Below are positions 34,900 through 46,700 of a stretch of 64,000 bases of DNA, in pieces. The notes under the pieces were generated by a model. That model saw only the letters and a program-made list of their open reading frames with translations, ran no database searches and was not told the origin of the DNA. Numbering within the stretch: position 1 is the first letter of the stretch; the number at the start of each line of letters is the position of its first letter. The stretch lies in assembly GCF_907164915.1 (NCBI RefSeq), contig NC_061862.1, positions 136,453,520 through 136,517,519 on the forward strand. The letters are read 5' to 3'. Source of the stretch: Impatiens glandulifera. Lineage: Eukaryota; Streptophyta; Magnoliopsida; Ericales; Balsaminaceae. The position numbers were made by a program, and so were the translations under genes.

Positions 34900-37800
34900 A
34901 TAAACGTGACAGTAACAGTTTTTTTATCCTTTTCTTTGCTAGGAAATAAATAATAGTTGTTTTTCAAAAAAAAAAAAAATTTAAGAAAGTCAATAATATT
35001 TAAAACCTAAATATAAATACATTTTATTTATAAACTTTATGTATTCCAATGTATAAAAATAAAAATATGTTTACAGCCTATAAAAAAAATAGTCTAGGTA
35101 ACCTTTAGAAAACCCTTAATATCAATTTAATTTTCGCGAAAAGTTCGAAGTTCGAGAATTTTAACAATACTTTGCATGTCAGAAATCGTTTTTGAAAATA
35201 AAACATTATTTTAAAAGGTTTCGAATAATTCCCGAAAGTTTTTAAAATTAATTATCGGTTCAAATTTGAATAATCCAGAGAATTTGTCATAATCAAATTA
35301 CAATTTAGTTTTTTTTAGAAATTCGTTATTTTTAAATTAATTAAACATAATTAATTTAACTGATTGTTTATTTAAAAACAGAGTCGTTAATTTTTTTTTT
35401 AAATTAATAAAAGTGGCATGTGTGTACAAACGTATTGGATAGAGTTTCTTTTAATTTGTAGTTTGGTGATTCTCGGGAAAAGGCTTTCGCGCTTCATCAT
35501 CCATACCCGTTTTGAAAATGGTCTATACTTATAGATTTGGCTTTTGAAAATCAATTGTATCACGTTTTATTTTTACCGATTAATCTTTCGGTTCTAGGCA
35601 TGTATAGATTTTAGCGTTATTTAAAATATTGTAACAACACTATTTAAATGTTGGTACCTATTGCGGATGACATTGACTAGAGAGAAAAATACCTGAAAAC
35701 ATCAGTTTTAAAATGCATTAGGGTTTAAACATAAATCCTAAACATGCCTTTGTCAAAATATTTTTGTGGGAACATCCCAAAAATATTTTGAAAGGATTTT
35801 CTAATTTTTCGGTATTTTTAAAAAATGATTTGAGGTTCCAAAATTACAAAAATAATTTTGAATTTTTAAAATGGAAACCAAATAGGCCATATGACTGGTG
35901 TCATAGGCCTTGGGTTCATTTTTATCGGTCGGGGTCCAAGACCCTCGGTCGGACATATCGGTCCGGGCTAAGAATCCTCGGTCGAGGTGCTAAGGACTCT
36001 CGGTCCTAGGTTTGGGGGTTCTCGGTCCTTGGTCTGACTTCTCGGCCGGATGTAAAAATCAATGGTCGGACCTCTCGGTCTTAACGGAAGAACATCGGTC
36101 GGACCTCTCGGTCTTAGCGGAAGAACATCGGTTGGACCTCTTGGTCCTAGGTTAAGTTTTTCGGTCGGACCTCTCGGTCCTCAAGAACATCAAAATTGCA
36201 GGTTTGTAATTTTTATGAACGCTTGGATTCTTTTATCCTAGGTTCTAGGTAATTTCACAAAGCTCCCATGAACATTTAGAACATCAACCCAAGGTATCAA
36301 TTGACTGGGATAATGATCAATTTGTTTAAAACAGTTTGTAGCCAAAAATTGAGTTTTAGTTTTAAAGTTGTTTTGAGGTAAAAGGAACTAGCCAACAGCT
36401 TCTTTAAACCTCATAGACTTGATTGGTACCTAAACAAGAACACTGGATATTCGCTTGGACCAAATGAAGAACTCAAACATTTTAATTTTGATCAAACATA
36501 ATCGGGATGGATCAAACATTATCCAAACAGTTGTCCAACATCATTACAATCATGTTGGGAAGATTTCTAGGTTTCCTCAAGGATTATCTCAAAAACAGCA
36601 AACCCTTTTTTTTATTTCTTAAATTCAAATTTGGGTTTTTCTTTTTAAGACCGATTGATCGGTTCTAGCTTTCATAGAAAGCTCATAAATAATCATAAGA
36701 TCGATTTCCAATAATCAAATTCGAAAACTAGACAGCATACAAGCTTATGAAAATTGAAATATAAAAAAATCAATTTTAAACTGGAAGTATGAATTAAAGG
36801 ATGATTAGAAGCTTACTAAGGATTGAAGAACACTCCTTAGACATTAGAGATTATTTTAGGATGTCTGGATCCAAGCTTTAGAGTCTTATATAGAATTTTC
36901 GAAAAATTAGAAGCTTTGTGCTTTAATGGTAGATTTTTGAAAATCTTTGATTCGGGGCTTCAAATGTTATCTCTTGGTTTTGGAAATGTTGAGGGAGGCT
37001 ATTTATAGTTGTCTGAGGTCGGTTGATCCATTCAAGTGGATTGAATCAGCCAAAAGCCATTGATGGCGTTTTGGTTGTTCTTGGGTCAACTTGGTGATAT
37101 AGGCATTGATTGTGCCTATAGATGTAGGAGAAATGTTCAACATGGTAGGATGATTATTTCACCTTTAGAACGGAGTCAATTCGTCCAGAAATGACTAAAT
37201 TTTATCTTTGAAAAATCAAAGATGGCTACGGATGGTTATCCATTCGGCGTCGCGATGGAGAAGATGATCGGCGAACGAAACGACATTGTTTCAAGGGAAA
37301 ACGTGGACGTTGAGCGTTCTGTTCGTATTTTGTCTAGGCGCCGTTGTATTTGGGCGTCTTGATAGCGATTCAGCTAACAGAGCGTTAGCTGATCCAATGC
37401 GATGCGAGTGCGCTTCTTCGGCTACAACCTGCTACGCGGGCGCGTCTAGAGCGTTGGATGGGATTCCATCGCTCATACAGCGGTTGTGTTTTCGGTGCTT
37501 CTTTATTGAGTTTCGGCTACACCCGATTAATAATTTATTTTATTTTAAAACCTTAAAGGTTTGTTTGAAATTAATTTTTTCTTTCACTCTTTTGGCTTTA
37601 ATTTTGATCTTTTTAAATACACAAAATCTCAAAATAAATATGAAAAATATTTTTCCAATTTATTATTTTTTAAAAATATTTTTAAGGTTAAATATATGAT
37701 TTTGGGGATGAAATGGGTACCTCATTCCATCCTAAATTATTTATTTTAATCCCTTAATTTTTTCTAAAATTATTTTAAGATAAAATGAATACAAAATTTA

Positions 37801-38929
37801 TCTCAAATAAAATTTTTTTTTGACCATTTTACTTAATTAATTAAACTTTAATTATCACAATAATTAATATAATTAATTGTTTTAATTAGGTTTTGGCATT
37901 GGAGTTAATTATTTTGATTTTATTTATTCAAAATTAAATCAAAATAATTATTTTAATTTTATAAATTGGTATTTAAATTTTTAGTGATTATAATATCAAA
38001 GTTCTCACTTCCAAATAAAATTTTACAAATTTTTCTTTATTTTTTTTTCTTCAATAAATTCAAAACAACGTCATTCTATGTTATCTTTGTATCCATATTG
38101 TGACCGTGTGTTTTGTGCGATCCACGCGGGATGTGTCGTGCGTATCGTATGTGTTCGTTGACCTTTTGACGTCATTGACTCATTCCAAAGTTAACGTCAT
38201 GTTTTTTTTCAAACTTGCAAAATAAACACAAAATGATTAATTTCAAGTTTCATATCAATTCTAGACTACCTATTTAATTGTCTATTAATTTATTTAGGTT
38301 AATTTAAAAAATATCCGGAATTTAATTAATTGAAAAGTTTATTAATACGACATTGGTTCCAAATCAATTATTTATTTTAATCATGTGTAATTAACCTATA
38401 TAAAAATATTTTTTGAAATAATTTGTTAGATTCAGAATTTTTACAATTATAAATTATAAATTGAGTTATAAAAAATTGAGTGTCTACCTCATTTTAGGTT
38501 TATTTTGAAGATTTTGAAATTAATAATAAAAATAATAATTTCCTCGAAGTCGAAGCCAATAGCCGTGAACAACCACATGGAACTGGCCTACCAAGGCAGC
38601 GGACGGGTCCACAAGGCCAGCGCCTAATCAACCCACATGCTTGGTCAACATGGGATTGAAACATTATCGTTTCACTTGCGCTCCCTTCTTCTTCGTGCAC
38701 ACACCTTGTTATGGGCATTTTTGGAAAATTATTAACTTAATCCTTGAGCATCTATTTGTAATAGAAGGACACCAACGGTCGAATCTTCTTCATGGACACG
38801 TGGCAAGCGTCCATTGGAAGGCCGCTAAAAAGACAAGAGTACAGTAGACTCTGAGTAAATGGATTGTGGTCGTACCGAACTAGTAGTGTGCCGAATATCC
38901 TCTCTAAGATTGTCTTGTACTAGACAAAC
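34900..38929. other. LTR-derived noncoding DNA (probably Ty3/Gypsy), no intact gene
   Basis: No ORF with recognisable domains. Parts look like long plant LTRs: 35925-36190 is packed with TCGGTC motifs, 37215-37520 is GC-richer (GAACGAAACGACATTGTTTC) and 38090-38400 recurs in diverged form at 50700-51000 (GTTGACTTTTTGA/GTTGACCTTTTGA, CTATTTAATTGTCTATTAAT, ACATTGGT). The frame at 37286-37699 has a hydrophobic start but runs into AT-rich noncoding DNA and has no homologue I recognise, so it is not called as a gene. Confidence 0.45.
35925..36190. repeat. TCGGTC-motif cluster
   Basis: About fifteen TCGGTC or close variants in 265 bp, including two near-identical 47 bp units (around 36063-36155) containing GGACCTCTCGGTCTTA and GCGGAAGAACATCGG. 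It is followed by TTGCAGGTTTGTA, as is the smaller cluster at 5508-5640. Confidence 0.7.
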
Positions 38930-40237
38930 TGTTGGAATGACATTTGCGTACGTGGCATTTGTTCATTTGATGCAATTGTCTGGCTTGTCAAACTACACAT
39001 GAGTGAGTGGAGCAGAGTAATAGACAGCTAGTTGATCATGGGTAGACGTATGCTAACTTCAAACAGCTCCTGAAGCGAGGCATTAGACGTGCTCCATTAG
39101 ACTGCCTAGTCTAAGAGAATTAGACGTCAACGTCTAATGGCATGTTCCATTAGACCGACAAGTCTGATGGAGTTAGACGTCAACGTCTAACTACGCATCC
39201 CTTCAGACTTGTCTGAAGGAGTTAGACGTCAATGTCTAACTACGTTACCTATTAGACTATCACTTCTAATGGAGTTAGACCTCAACGTCTAATGGAGTTA
39301 GACCTCAACGTCTAACTACGTATCTGTTAGACCTCAACGTCTAACTACGTATCTATTAGACTGCAACGTCTAACTACGACCATTTCAGACTTGTCTGAAG
39401 GAGTTAGACGCCAACGTCTAACTACGTATCTGTTAGACCTCAATGTTTAACTACGTATCTATTAGACCTCAACGTCTAACTACGTATCTATTAGACGCCA
39501 ATGTCTAAGTATGTATCTGTTAGACCTCAACGTCTAACTACGTATCTGTTAGACCTCAACGTCTAACTACGTATCTGTTAGACCTCATTGTCTAACTACG
39601 TATTTGTTAGACCTCAACGTCTAACTACGTATCACTTCAGACTTGTCTGAAGGAGTTAGACGCCAACGTCTAACTACAAATCATTAGACCACAACGTCTA
39701 ACTATGTATCTGTTAGACCTCAATGTCTAACTATGTATCTATTAGACGCCAAAGTTTAACTACGTATCACTTCAGACTTGTCTGAAGGAGTTAGACGCCA
39801 ACGTCTAACTACGTATTTGTAAGACCTCAATGTCTAACTACGTATCTGTTAGACTACAATGTCTAACTACGTATCACTTCAGACTTGTCTAAAGGAGTTA
39901 GATGCCAACGTCTAACTACGTATCTATTACACATCAACGTCTAACTATGTATCTGTTAGACTGCAATGTCTAACTACGTATCTGTTAGACTGCAACGTCT
40001 AACTACGTATCTGTTAGACTGTAATGTTTAACTATGTAACACGTCTAATTAGCCTACTTAGACCACGTCTAAGTTAGCAAAGTCTGATGCACTTGCACAG
40101 AAACAATTAGACAGCTTAGCTTTATTCATATTTAAATTTAATCACAATTAAATTTTAGTCACATATCATCAAAATAAAGTTTGCATAAAATAGACTTATT
40201 CTCTTAATTATTTTAGTCAAAGTAATTTGACCCAACA
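38930..40237 (-). repeat. 3' LTR of SIRE-like Copia element, with internal minisatellite
   Basis: On minus the segment starts TGTTGGGTCAAATT (40237) and ends CATTCCAACA (38930), with the TG..CA ends and TGTTGG/CCAACA borders of Copia LTRs. Just inside (40238-40258) is AAAAAATGGGAAAT preceded by CATCATC, resembling the polypurine tract of SIRE/Maximus elements. The LTR would be 1308 bp; about three quarters of it is the palindromic array at 39080-40070. The 5' LTR is not in the window, so the call rests on end motifs and position. Confidence 0.6.
39080..40070. repeat. Palindromic minisatellite of TTAGACxxCAACGTCTAA units
   Basis: About 30 units of roughly 29 bp: GTTAGACCTCAACGTCTAAC followed by TACGTATCT. 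Each unit is an imperfect palindrome (GTTAGAC..GTCTAAC). A longer variant that adds CTTCAGACTTGTCTGAAGGA, itself a palindrome, recurs about six times, giving a higher-order structure. There is no coding potential. Related single units occur at 41720-42030 between the RNase H fragment and the extra ORF. Confidence 0.9.
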
Positions 40238-40493
40238 ATTTCCCATTTTTTGATGATGTTAAAATTTAATTAAAAGAATAAAATAAATAGATGCAGTTGA
40301 TAACCATCAAAGTAGTAATGAACAAAAGATCATTTATTCATTCAAAATATCTGGAGGAGATAAATAACATAAACGAAAATTTTCCAAAAAAAAATTGGAT
40401 CTTTTCTTATCCTTTCTATCCTTATTTCCCCCTGGGCCTAAGGCCACTTCTTTTACTTTCCCCCCTTTTGACATCATCGGGAGCGATAGATTC

Positions 40494-41261
40494 CTACTGA
40501 TCACTTTCGACCAGAAGGATCTCCCGATTTCTTTTCTTGAGCTTAAGCTTTCTTGCCTGAAGATCATAGTCGAGAACTTTTTGATAGTTTAAGACTCTAA
40601 AGGATTTGATTAGGATCCCAGATCCCCCGACACTTGAGGAAAGGGTAAGAAGGAGCATGATGAGGTGAACAACATACCCAGGAGACCTCCTTTTAAGAGA
40701 GTTTATCGCCATCAAGTTTCTGAAAATTATCCTCGACCAGTTGATTGTTGTCCCCTTAGTGAAAGCAATCATCATCTCGAAGACCATCTTCGAGTAAGAG
40801 TTTGAGAAGCCCTTGGCCAGAATCGACCTGAAGAGTATATCACTGAGCAAGGAGAACTCAACTTTCAAGGCAGACCTTAGTCCGTGAGATTTGACAGGAA
40901 CTAGAGTCCCATCACGAGTAGTGTCGGAGAAGACAAGCCCCATCTCAGACAGGACTTCTTTAGAAAATGTAGGGAACTCAAATAGCCTCTCGGTCGGAAG
41001 ATCGAAGAATCGAGCGAAGGATTCTTCGGTGAAGCAAACAATATTGTCAAAAAGTTTTGCTATGATAAGCCTGTTGTCGTATAAGCATCCATTTTTAAAG
41101 AACTCACGAACCTCCGGTTCGTGAATGATGATAGGAGCCTTGAGAAATTTTTCAAGACCTGACGCTTTGAGGGATTCAAACATGGTGACCATTTCAGGAA
41201 TCACCAATATGGACATAGAATCGAAATCTATTTGAAGGGTGGATGGCACAAGAGAACCCAT
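40494..41261 (-). CDS. Additional ORF of a SIRE-like Copia element (function unknown)
   Basis: One uninterrupted frame of 255 aa in the same orientation as the neighbouring pol fragments and lying between RNase H and the 3' LTR, where SIRE/Maximus elements carry an envelope-like ORF. The protein starts MGSLVPSTLQIDFDS, has MVTMFESLKASGLEKFL, REFFKNGCLYDN and FARFFDLPTERLFEFP, and ends in a basic KLKLKKRNRE stretch. I recall similar 'putative plant transposon protein' ORFs in asterid (for example Gesneriaceae) genomes, but cannot confirm this. No clear signal peptide. One hydrophobic stretch (about 205-220, VVHLIMLLLTLSSSVGG) could be a membrane segment. It is open although the adjoining pol is broken. 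Not shown to be an envelope. Confidence 0.6.
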   Translation of the reverse strand: MGSLVPSTLQIDFDSMSILVIPEMVTMFESLKASGLEKFLKAPIIIHEPEVREFFKNGCLYDNRLIIAKLFDNIVCFTEESFARFFDLPTERLFEFPTFSKEVLSEMGLVFSDTTRDGTLVPVKSHGLRSALKVEFSLLSDILFRSILAKGFSNSYSKMVFEMMIAFTKGTTINWSRIIFRNLMAINSLKRRSPGYVVHLIMLLLTLSSSVGGSGILIKSFRVLNYQKVLDYDLQARKLKLKKRNREILLVESDQ

Positions 41262-42087
41262 TTCGAGAGAGATGGGAAGATTTCTTACCGAATTTTAAGA
41301 GACGCACGAAGATTTCTTAAAGAGAGAAGCGAAGATTCACAGGGGTGATATTGATTATCTTTGAATATAATCGTTTCTCTTATAAAGGAATGCTAACGTA
41401 TGACTGATAACTGTATTGATTATATGTTCCCAATAGGCGTATCATTTAAAATAAGCAGCATTTAAGGTATAATCATAAAGGTTTGTCATTAATGTAATAC
41501 GTGTAGTGAAAGGACATCAGAAATTTTAGTCATTCTTTTAGCATTAAAAATACAAGTCTTCAATTTATTGAAGAGATGACTGTTCGATTTTTGGCGGGAA
41601 AAGTACATAGGTAGATAATGAAGCTGTGGACAGTTGTCCCATTCTCCTGAAGATGAGAGGTCTAATGACGTACATAGTTAGAAGTTTCATTTAATGTCCA
41701 CATTTGATGCATCTAAGTTGAATAGGCGTCTATTAGACGTCGACGTCTAATCACGTTTGTCTTCCAGACAACCAAGAGTCTCTTAGACTTCAGTCGTCTA
41801 ATTACGCATAAACACCATGTGTTAAACGTGTGTCTGGTTATACGTTATCGTCTAACTACACTAGTCTTATAAACGTCTATTAGGCTTCAACGTCTAACTA
41901 CGTAGGTTTTAAACCAAGACATTCCAACCTGGAAACACAGACTACTTAAGCAAGTATACGTCTAAGTAGGTACATTCCTTAGACTACTGATCCATTAGAC
42001 AGATTGAGACCTCTGTCTACACAAGTCTGTCTAGTTACATTTAAACAACATGTTCCCTTCAATTTATGCATGATTAGTTAAAATAAG

Positions 42088-43132
42088 TCAGTCAAGATCA
42101 ACAAGCCCTAAAATAGTTATAAAGTAAGAAAACTTAGTCTCGGATAGTGGCTTCGTGAACATGTCTGCCACTTGCTGATCTGTTGGAACATATTCAAGGC
42201 GAATATGTTTCTGACAGATATGATCTCGAATGAAATGATGTCTGATTTCAATATGCTTTGTCCGAGAATACAAAACTGGATTGTAGGTGATAACAATTGC
42301 ACTTGTGTTGTCGCAGAAAATCAGAGATTCTTCTGCTTAAATTCCATAATCCCTCAGTTGTTGTTGAATCTATAAGAGCTGAGAGCAACAACTTCTTGCT
42401 ATAAGATATTCGGCTTCAGCTGTAGACGTAGCAACCGACGTTTGCTTCTTTTTGAACCAAGATATCAAACGATCACCAAGAAACTGGCAAGTTCCGCTGG
42501 TTCTTTTTCGATCAATTTTGCAACCTACATAATCTGCATCTGAGAAACTCTTTAGATTGAAACTGGAATCCTTCGGATACCATTGTCCTACATTTTGAGT
42601 ACCCTTTAAATATTTCAAAATATGCTTAGCAGCAATAAAGTGAGATAATTTAGGATTAGTCTGGAATCTTCCACAGACACCGACAACAAACTGAATGTCG
42701 GGCCGGCTGGTAGTAAGATAGAGCAAAGAGTCGATGAGTCCTCTATAGGCAGTGATGTCAACGCTTTGTCCATCTTCATCTTTGTCTAACTTTCTGGAAG
42801 AACTCATTGGAGTGACTGCAGTCGAGCAGCTCTCCATTCTAAACTTCTTTAACAATTCCTTGGTGTATTTGACTTGGTTGATGAGGGTACCGGTTTTAAG
42901 TTGACGAACTTGAAGACCGAGGAAGAAGGTTAATTCTCATATCTTACTCATCTCAAATATGTCCTACATCAGCTTGGTAATTTCTCACATCATTTGGGAT
43001 TAGTTGACCCAAATATAATATCATCAACATAAACTTGAACAAGTAGAATATGAGAGTCTTTAACAAATCTGAACAATGTTTTGTCAACTGACCCAATAAT
43101 AAAATCATGATCAAACAAAAACTTAGTCAAAG
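42088..43132 (-). pseudogene. SIRE-like Copia reverse transcriptase/RNase H fragment
   Basis: On minus, 43132-42880 contains LTKFLFDHDF and the catalytic VYVDDIIFGSTN box, then frameshifts. 42855-42370 is open and carries KKFRMESCSTAVTPMS, then ITAYRGLIDSLLYLTTSRPD, and the RNase H motifs FSDADYVGCKIDRKRTSGT and STAEAEYL. 42302-42088 finishes with NPVLYSRTKHIEIRHHFIRD and VPTDQQVADMFTKPL, the Copia C-terminus. Stops at the breaks make it inactive. Upstream RT, integrase, protease and gag are missing; the fragment is cut at about 43140 next to another LTR-like segment. Confidence 0.9.
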
Positions 43133-43142
43133 AATCAAGGAT

Positions 43143-44025
43143 TGTCGAGTGCTTCCGTCGACACTATTTTCCTGACACTTACGACTAAATCTCCTTCAGC
43201 ACGCATTCAAGATTAACAAAGAATTTCAGCTAAAGATCACACTAAAAGACGAGAAAAAAAATCAAAATGCTAAGATTTTTGGTTAACTTTATATATTTAT
43301 TTTTCGATCAATAGATTGGTTTAAGATATAAGGGTGTTCCTCGGTCGAGGAATCCACTAAAAGCTCTAACCCTCAGTCTAAGTTCAATCTAGGAATGATT
43401 TTGGGTTGAAATCATGCCTTGACCCAAAAAAGATTAAAACTAGTTTTAAACTCAAAATATTAACTAACCTAAAGTGAGTATATTTTCAACCATTTTGTAA
43501 TGAAAATAATGGATATATTTTCAAACCCTAAGTAATGTAAAGTAAAAACAACAATCATCAAATCAAAAGAAAGCTAAAGATAAAAATATACATTAACAAA
43601 GAAAAGCATCACGTGCAAATTTTATTTAAAAATAGAATTACAAATGAGAGAAGTTCAAGATCCTTACAATTTTTATGGGATCTTGAAAACTCCTAGGCCG
43701 CTATGGAAGGAGGTTTCAGCCATGAGAAGGAGGTTTCAGCCATGAGAAGAGGGAAAATAAAATTTATGATGTAGGCCTCTCTTGAGAAAAGAAAAGTACT
43801 TATTATCAAGTATAAAGAGTACAAATCATAACTGTCATCATAACGGTAAAAGGTTAACGAAATAAAATAATTCTATAAACACTATAAGATGTTTTTTAAT
43901 AATTTATAAACAGTGAAACTTGTGACTGTCAACATAAATAGTGATTATAAGTTTCATTAAATTTTAAATGTTAAATTCCTCAATTTTATAATATATGTAA
44001 GATATATTCTTAAAAAATCCCAACA
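43143..44025 (-). mobile_element. Possible solo LTR inserted into the SIRE-like element
   Basis: On minus the segment runs TGTTGGGATTTTTTAAG (44025) to GAAGCACTCGACA (43143), with TG..CA ends, and interrupts the RT fragment. A 20 bp unit (GGAGGTTTCAGCCATGAGAA) is tandemly duplicated at 43709-43748. The flanks share only GAT, so the target duplication is unproven, and the RT does not visibly resume beyond 44025. Confidence 0.4.
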
Positions 44026-45174
44026 GATTATTAGAGAAAAGTTTGATTCAAATGTAGTCTTAGTATATGATGTAATGAAATTAACCAAACCTACCTATCT
44101 AAATTGAAATTGTAAATAAAAAAATTGTTGCTAAGGTCAACCACCATAGTTTATTTTGGCATTCTTGTCAACCGAAAAAACAAGGCCATCGAAGGCGAGA
44201 CCGAAGAAATGAAGGTGGTCATCAAAGGCTACGTTTCACTTTGCTTAGCAAAGAAGAAAAGTAGCCAAGGCCAACAATCGAGATCCAATTTTTATGACGA
44301 CTAAGAGCTTATTAGGATTGAGGTTTCTTCGAATAACCTAGATGGAGAAAAAAATAATGATGGTTGATGATTTTAAAAATGTAATTATTTTTGGTAAAAA
44401 AAATTAAAAGATATTGAAATTTATAAATAAAATAAAATTTTAAAACAAAAAATATTTTAATATTTTAGTTAATGCATTAAGTGATATGAAGGGGAGTAAA
44501 ATGATGTTACCCAAACCCAGGCCTAAAAATTTAAATCCACTTCTTGATTTCTGATTGATCATGGTTGAGGTTGCGATTGTGTTTCACTTTTAACTTGCGA
44601 CCAAGAAAAACAAGTTATGACCTGATTTTGACCAGTAGTGATTGAGCCCCATGACCATGTTGCAAACAAAGATAATGAGCCACGGTTTAGTCGCGACAAA
44701 TACCTAGGCCTAACACAACCAAATCAAGGGATAAGGCCCGTTTGATTTTCTTTCTTCTCACCCGATCTCTTGTAAATAAAAATAAAAAAATCACAAAAAG
44801 AGAAAATTAAAACAATAAAAAATAAAAACGAGAAACATCTTGACACATGACTATTTGAAAATTAACTTCGCCTATCAAATTTCTTGTATCGCTGTGGACT
44901 TAACTTTAGTCACCACGTGCGTTGGTTATTATTCTCAACCTTATTTCAATTATACTCATAACGATATCTAGACGCATGTTATAAACATATAGTGATATAC
45001 TTAGACGCATGCGTAGACTATTATTCTCAATCTTATTTCGATTATAATCATGACGATATCTAGACGCATGCTATGAACATATCGTGATATACTTAGACGC
45101 ATGTTATGATCGGAATATGATACATTTAGATGCGCGAGGTTTCGAGAAAATAAAATGTAAATAACATGATAACT
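44026..45174. other. Intergenic, with a 92 bp tandem duplication
   Basis: No gene seen. A 92 bp unit (44927-45018 and 45019-45110) contains TATTATTCTCAA, ACGATATCTAGACGCATG and GTGATATACTTAGACGCATG. A CACGTGCG motif precedes it. Confidence 0.6.
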
Positions 45175-46700
45175 CTGTTGTTTGTTATTTCTAATGTCAA
45201 ACTAATGTAACATCTGTGCTAATTTTTATAATTTTGTATTTATAAATGGAAATAAATATTCGTCAATTTTTCAAGGATTATTCAAAAGGAAGAAGATACG
45301 ATAACTAATAATATGAAATGTTCAACCTTAAATATTGGCCTTCATTTTACAAATTTGATAATTTATTATTATCCTTGTGACAGTTCTTGTGACAGTTCAA
45401 TAGGGCATTGTCATTTCAGGAACATAAATATCCTGGGGATGTATTTATTTTTTAATATTTATGTAAATATGACATTGAATGTTCTAACTTTGTACATAGA
45501 TTCGTAAGCATATACTGTATATGAGATTACCGAAAATTTTAGAAGAGACGATTTTGTAATGAAACTTTATTTTTGAGAAAAAAATTCTCAAAAGTAAAGT
45601 TTCATTTTTGTATCGCTCTTCCAAAATTCTTTGGTAATCCCGTGTACAATGTACAATATAGGTTTTTGGATCCAAGCCCAAATTTTGAACATTCAATGTT
45701 ATCTTTACTTAGATAATAAGAAATTCAGACCTAGGATCTCTAAGTTCTAAGTTATTAGAATGACAATGCACTAATGACCTTGTAATAATGATGGGGACAT
45801 AAGTTCTCAAATTTGTGGGATGAGGCCAATATTTAAGGTTTGACATTTCAGACCACTAGTTATTATATCTTCTACCTTTTGAATAACTCTTGAATGACAA
45901 TTATTTATCTCTATTTATAAATATGAAATACACATTTAAAACCTTATACTATAAACCTTTATTCAATTTTTTAAATAAGATGTTTTAAATTTTATTTTGT
46001 AAGTTAATTCTAAGTTTTAGCATTCATATAAAGTTTGAGAGTTTTCATCTTATCATGCAACAAGGGATTATATATGAGGTAAAACAAGGGATATAAGGAT
46101 GTACCTATTATCAAAACAAAATTCCAAAAAAACACTTGACATTCCAAAGTCAAAATCAATTTCTAATCACATAGTTAGGAAATACATTCAATAATTTTTC
46201 TCAGTTATCCTGCAACTTTTATAACATCCAAAAGTCTCAGTTTCGTTTGGGTTTTGAATTTGCAAAATGTTTGTGAATAAAACTGACCATGGTGAAAAAT
46301 AGTTTTCCTACAATTTTAATAACATCAAAAAGTCTCATTAAAGTTTTGAATTTTCACAAGACTTGTGAATAAAACTTAATAGAAGATGGTGTGGACTGCA
46401 AAATTTGATAAAACCAAACCATTTTGAGTTATGTTTAGTTCACAATCAATCATTAAGTAAAATCTTACAAAGTGATCTTTAATATTTTCAATTTAAAAAG
46501 ATTGTTGGGTGTGTGTCGGCGAGGCCCTACTTAGGGTTCGAATGTGGCACAAAAATAAAAAGCAACTTTGTAGACCAATGAGTTATTTAACCTATGACAA
46601 AATTTTAGTTCATTCTTTATATCCAAACCATACTTTATTTATGTAAATTTGTGTGACAGATTCTGAAATCTGAAATTTCATAATCTTCCATACTTACCAT
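45175..46700. mobile_element. Palindromic JMJ-derived element (locus 4)
   Basis: Left arm, about 45180-45565: sense copy of the end of JMJ intron 6 and the first third of exon 7, decayed (MEINIRQFFK-like start at 45246, then KYWPSFYKFD, and TVYEITENFRRDDFVMKL). The centre is a short hairpin around 45581 (TTGAGAAAAAAATTCTCAA). Right arm, about 45600-45900: the same exon in antisense. Then repeat B (about 45930-46270: CCTAACAT-less version, ATTTCTAATCACATAGTTAGG, TTATCCTGCAACTTTTATAA) and a tail (46500-46620: GAGGCCCTACTTAGGGTTCG, AAGCAACTTTGTAGACCAAT) shared with 59930-60030. Both arms carry stops, so no protein is made. The structure is shared with locus 6. Confidence 0.75.

Noticed and set aside
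37286..37699. 137 aa ORF with a hydrophobic N-terminus resembling a signal peptide
   Set aside because: It lies in LTR-like DNA, its second half is AT-rich low-complexity translation, and no domain is recognised.
39080..40070. CRISPR-like regular repeat array
   Set aside because: Units are contiguous palindromic minisatellite repeats without unique spacers, in a plant genome, inside LTR-like DNA.
40891..41124. Plus-strand ORF of 77 aa
   Set aside because: Antisense shadow of the 255 aa retroelement ORF.
40494..41261. Calling the extra ORF a retroviral-type envelope protein
   Set aside because: Position fits, but no signal peptide, cleavage site or convincing transmembrane anchor pattern is visible.
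46530..46560. Possible pol III B-box (GGTTCGAAT) suggesting a tRNA gene or SINE
   Set aside because: No matching A-box at the right distance and no cloverleaf; the motif is altered in the related copy near 59960.
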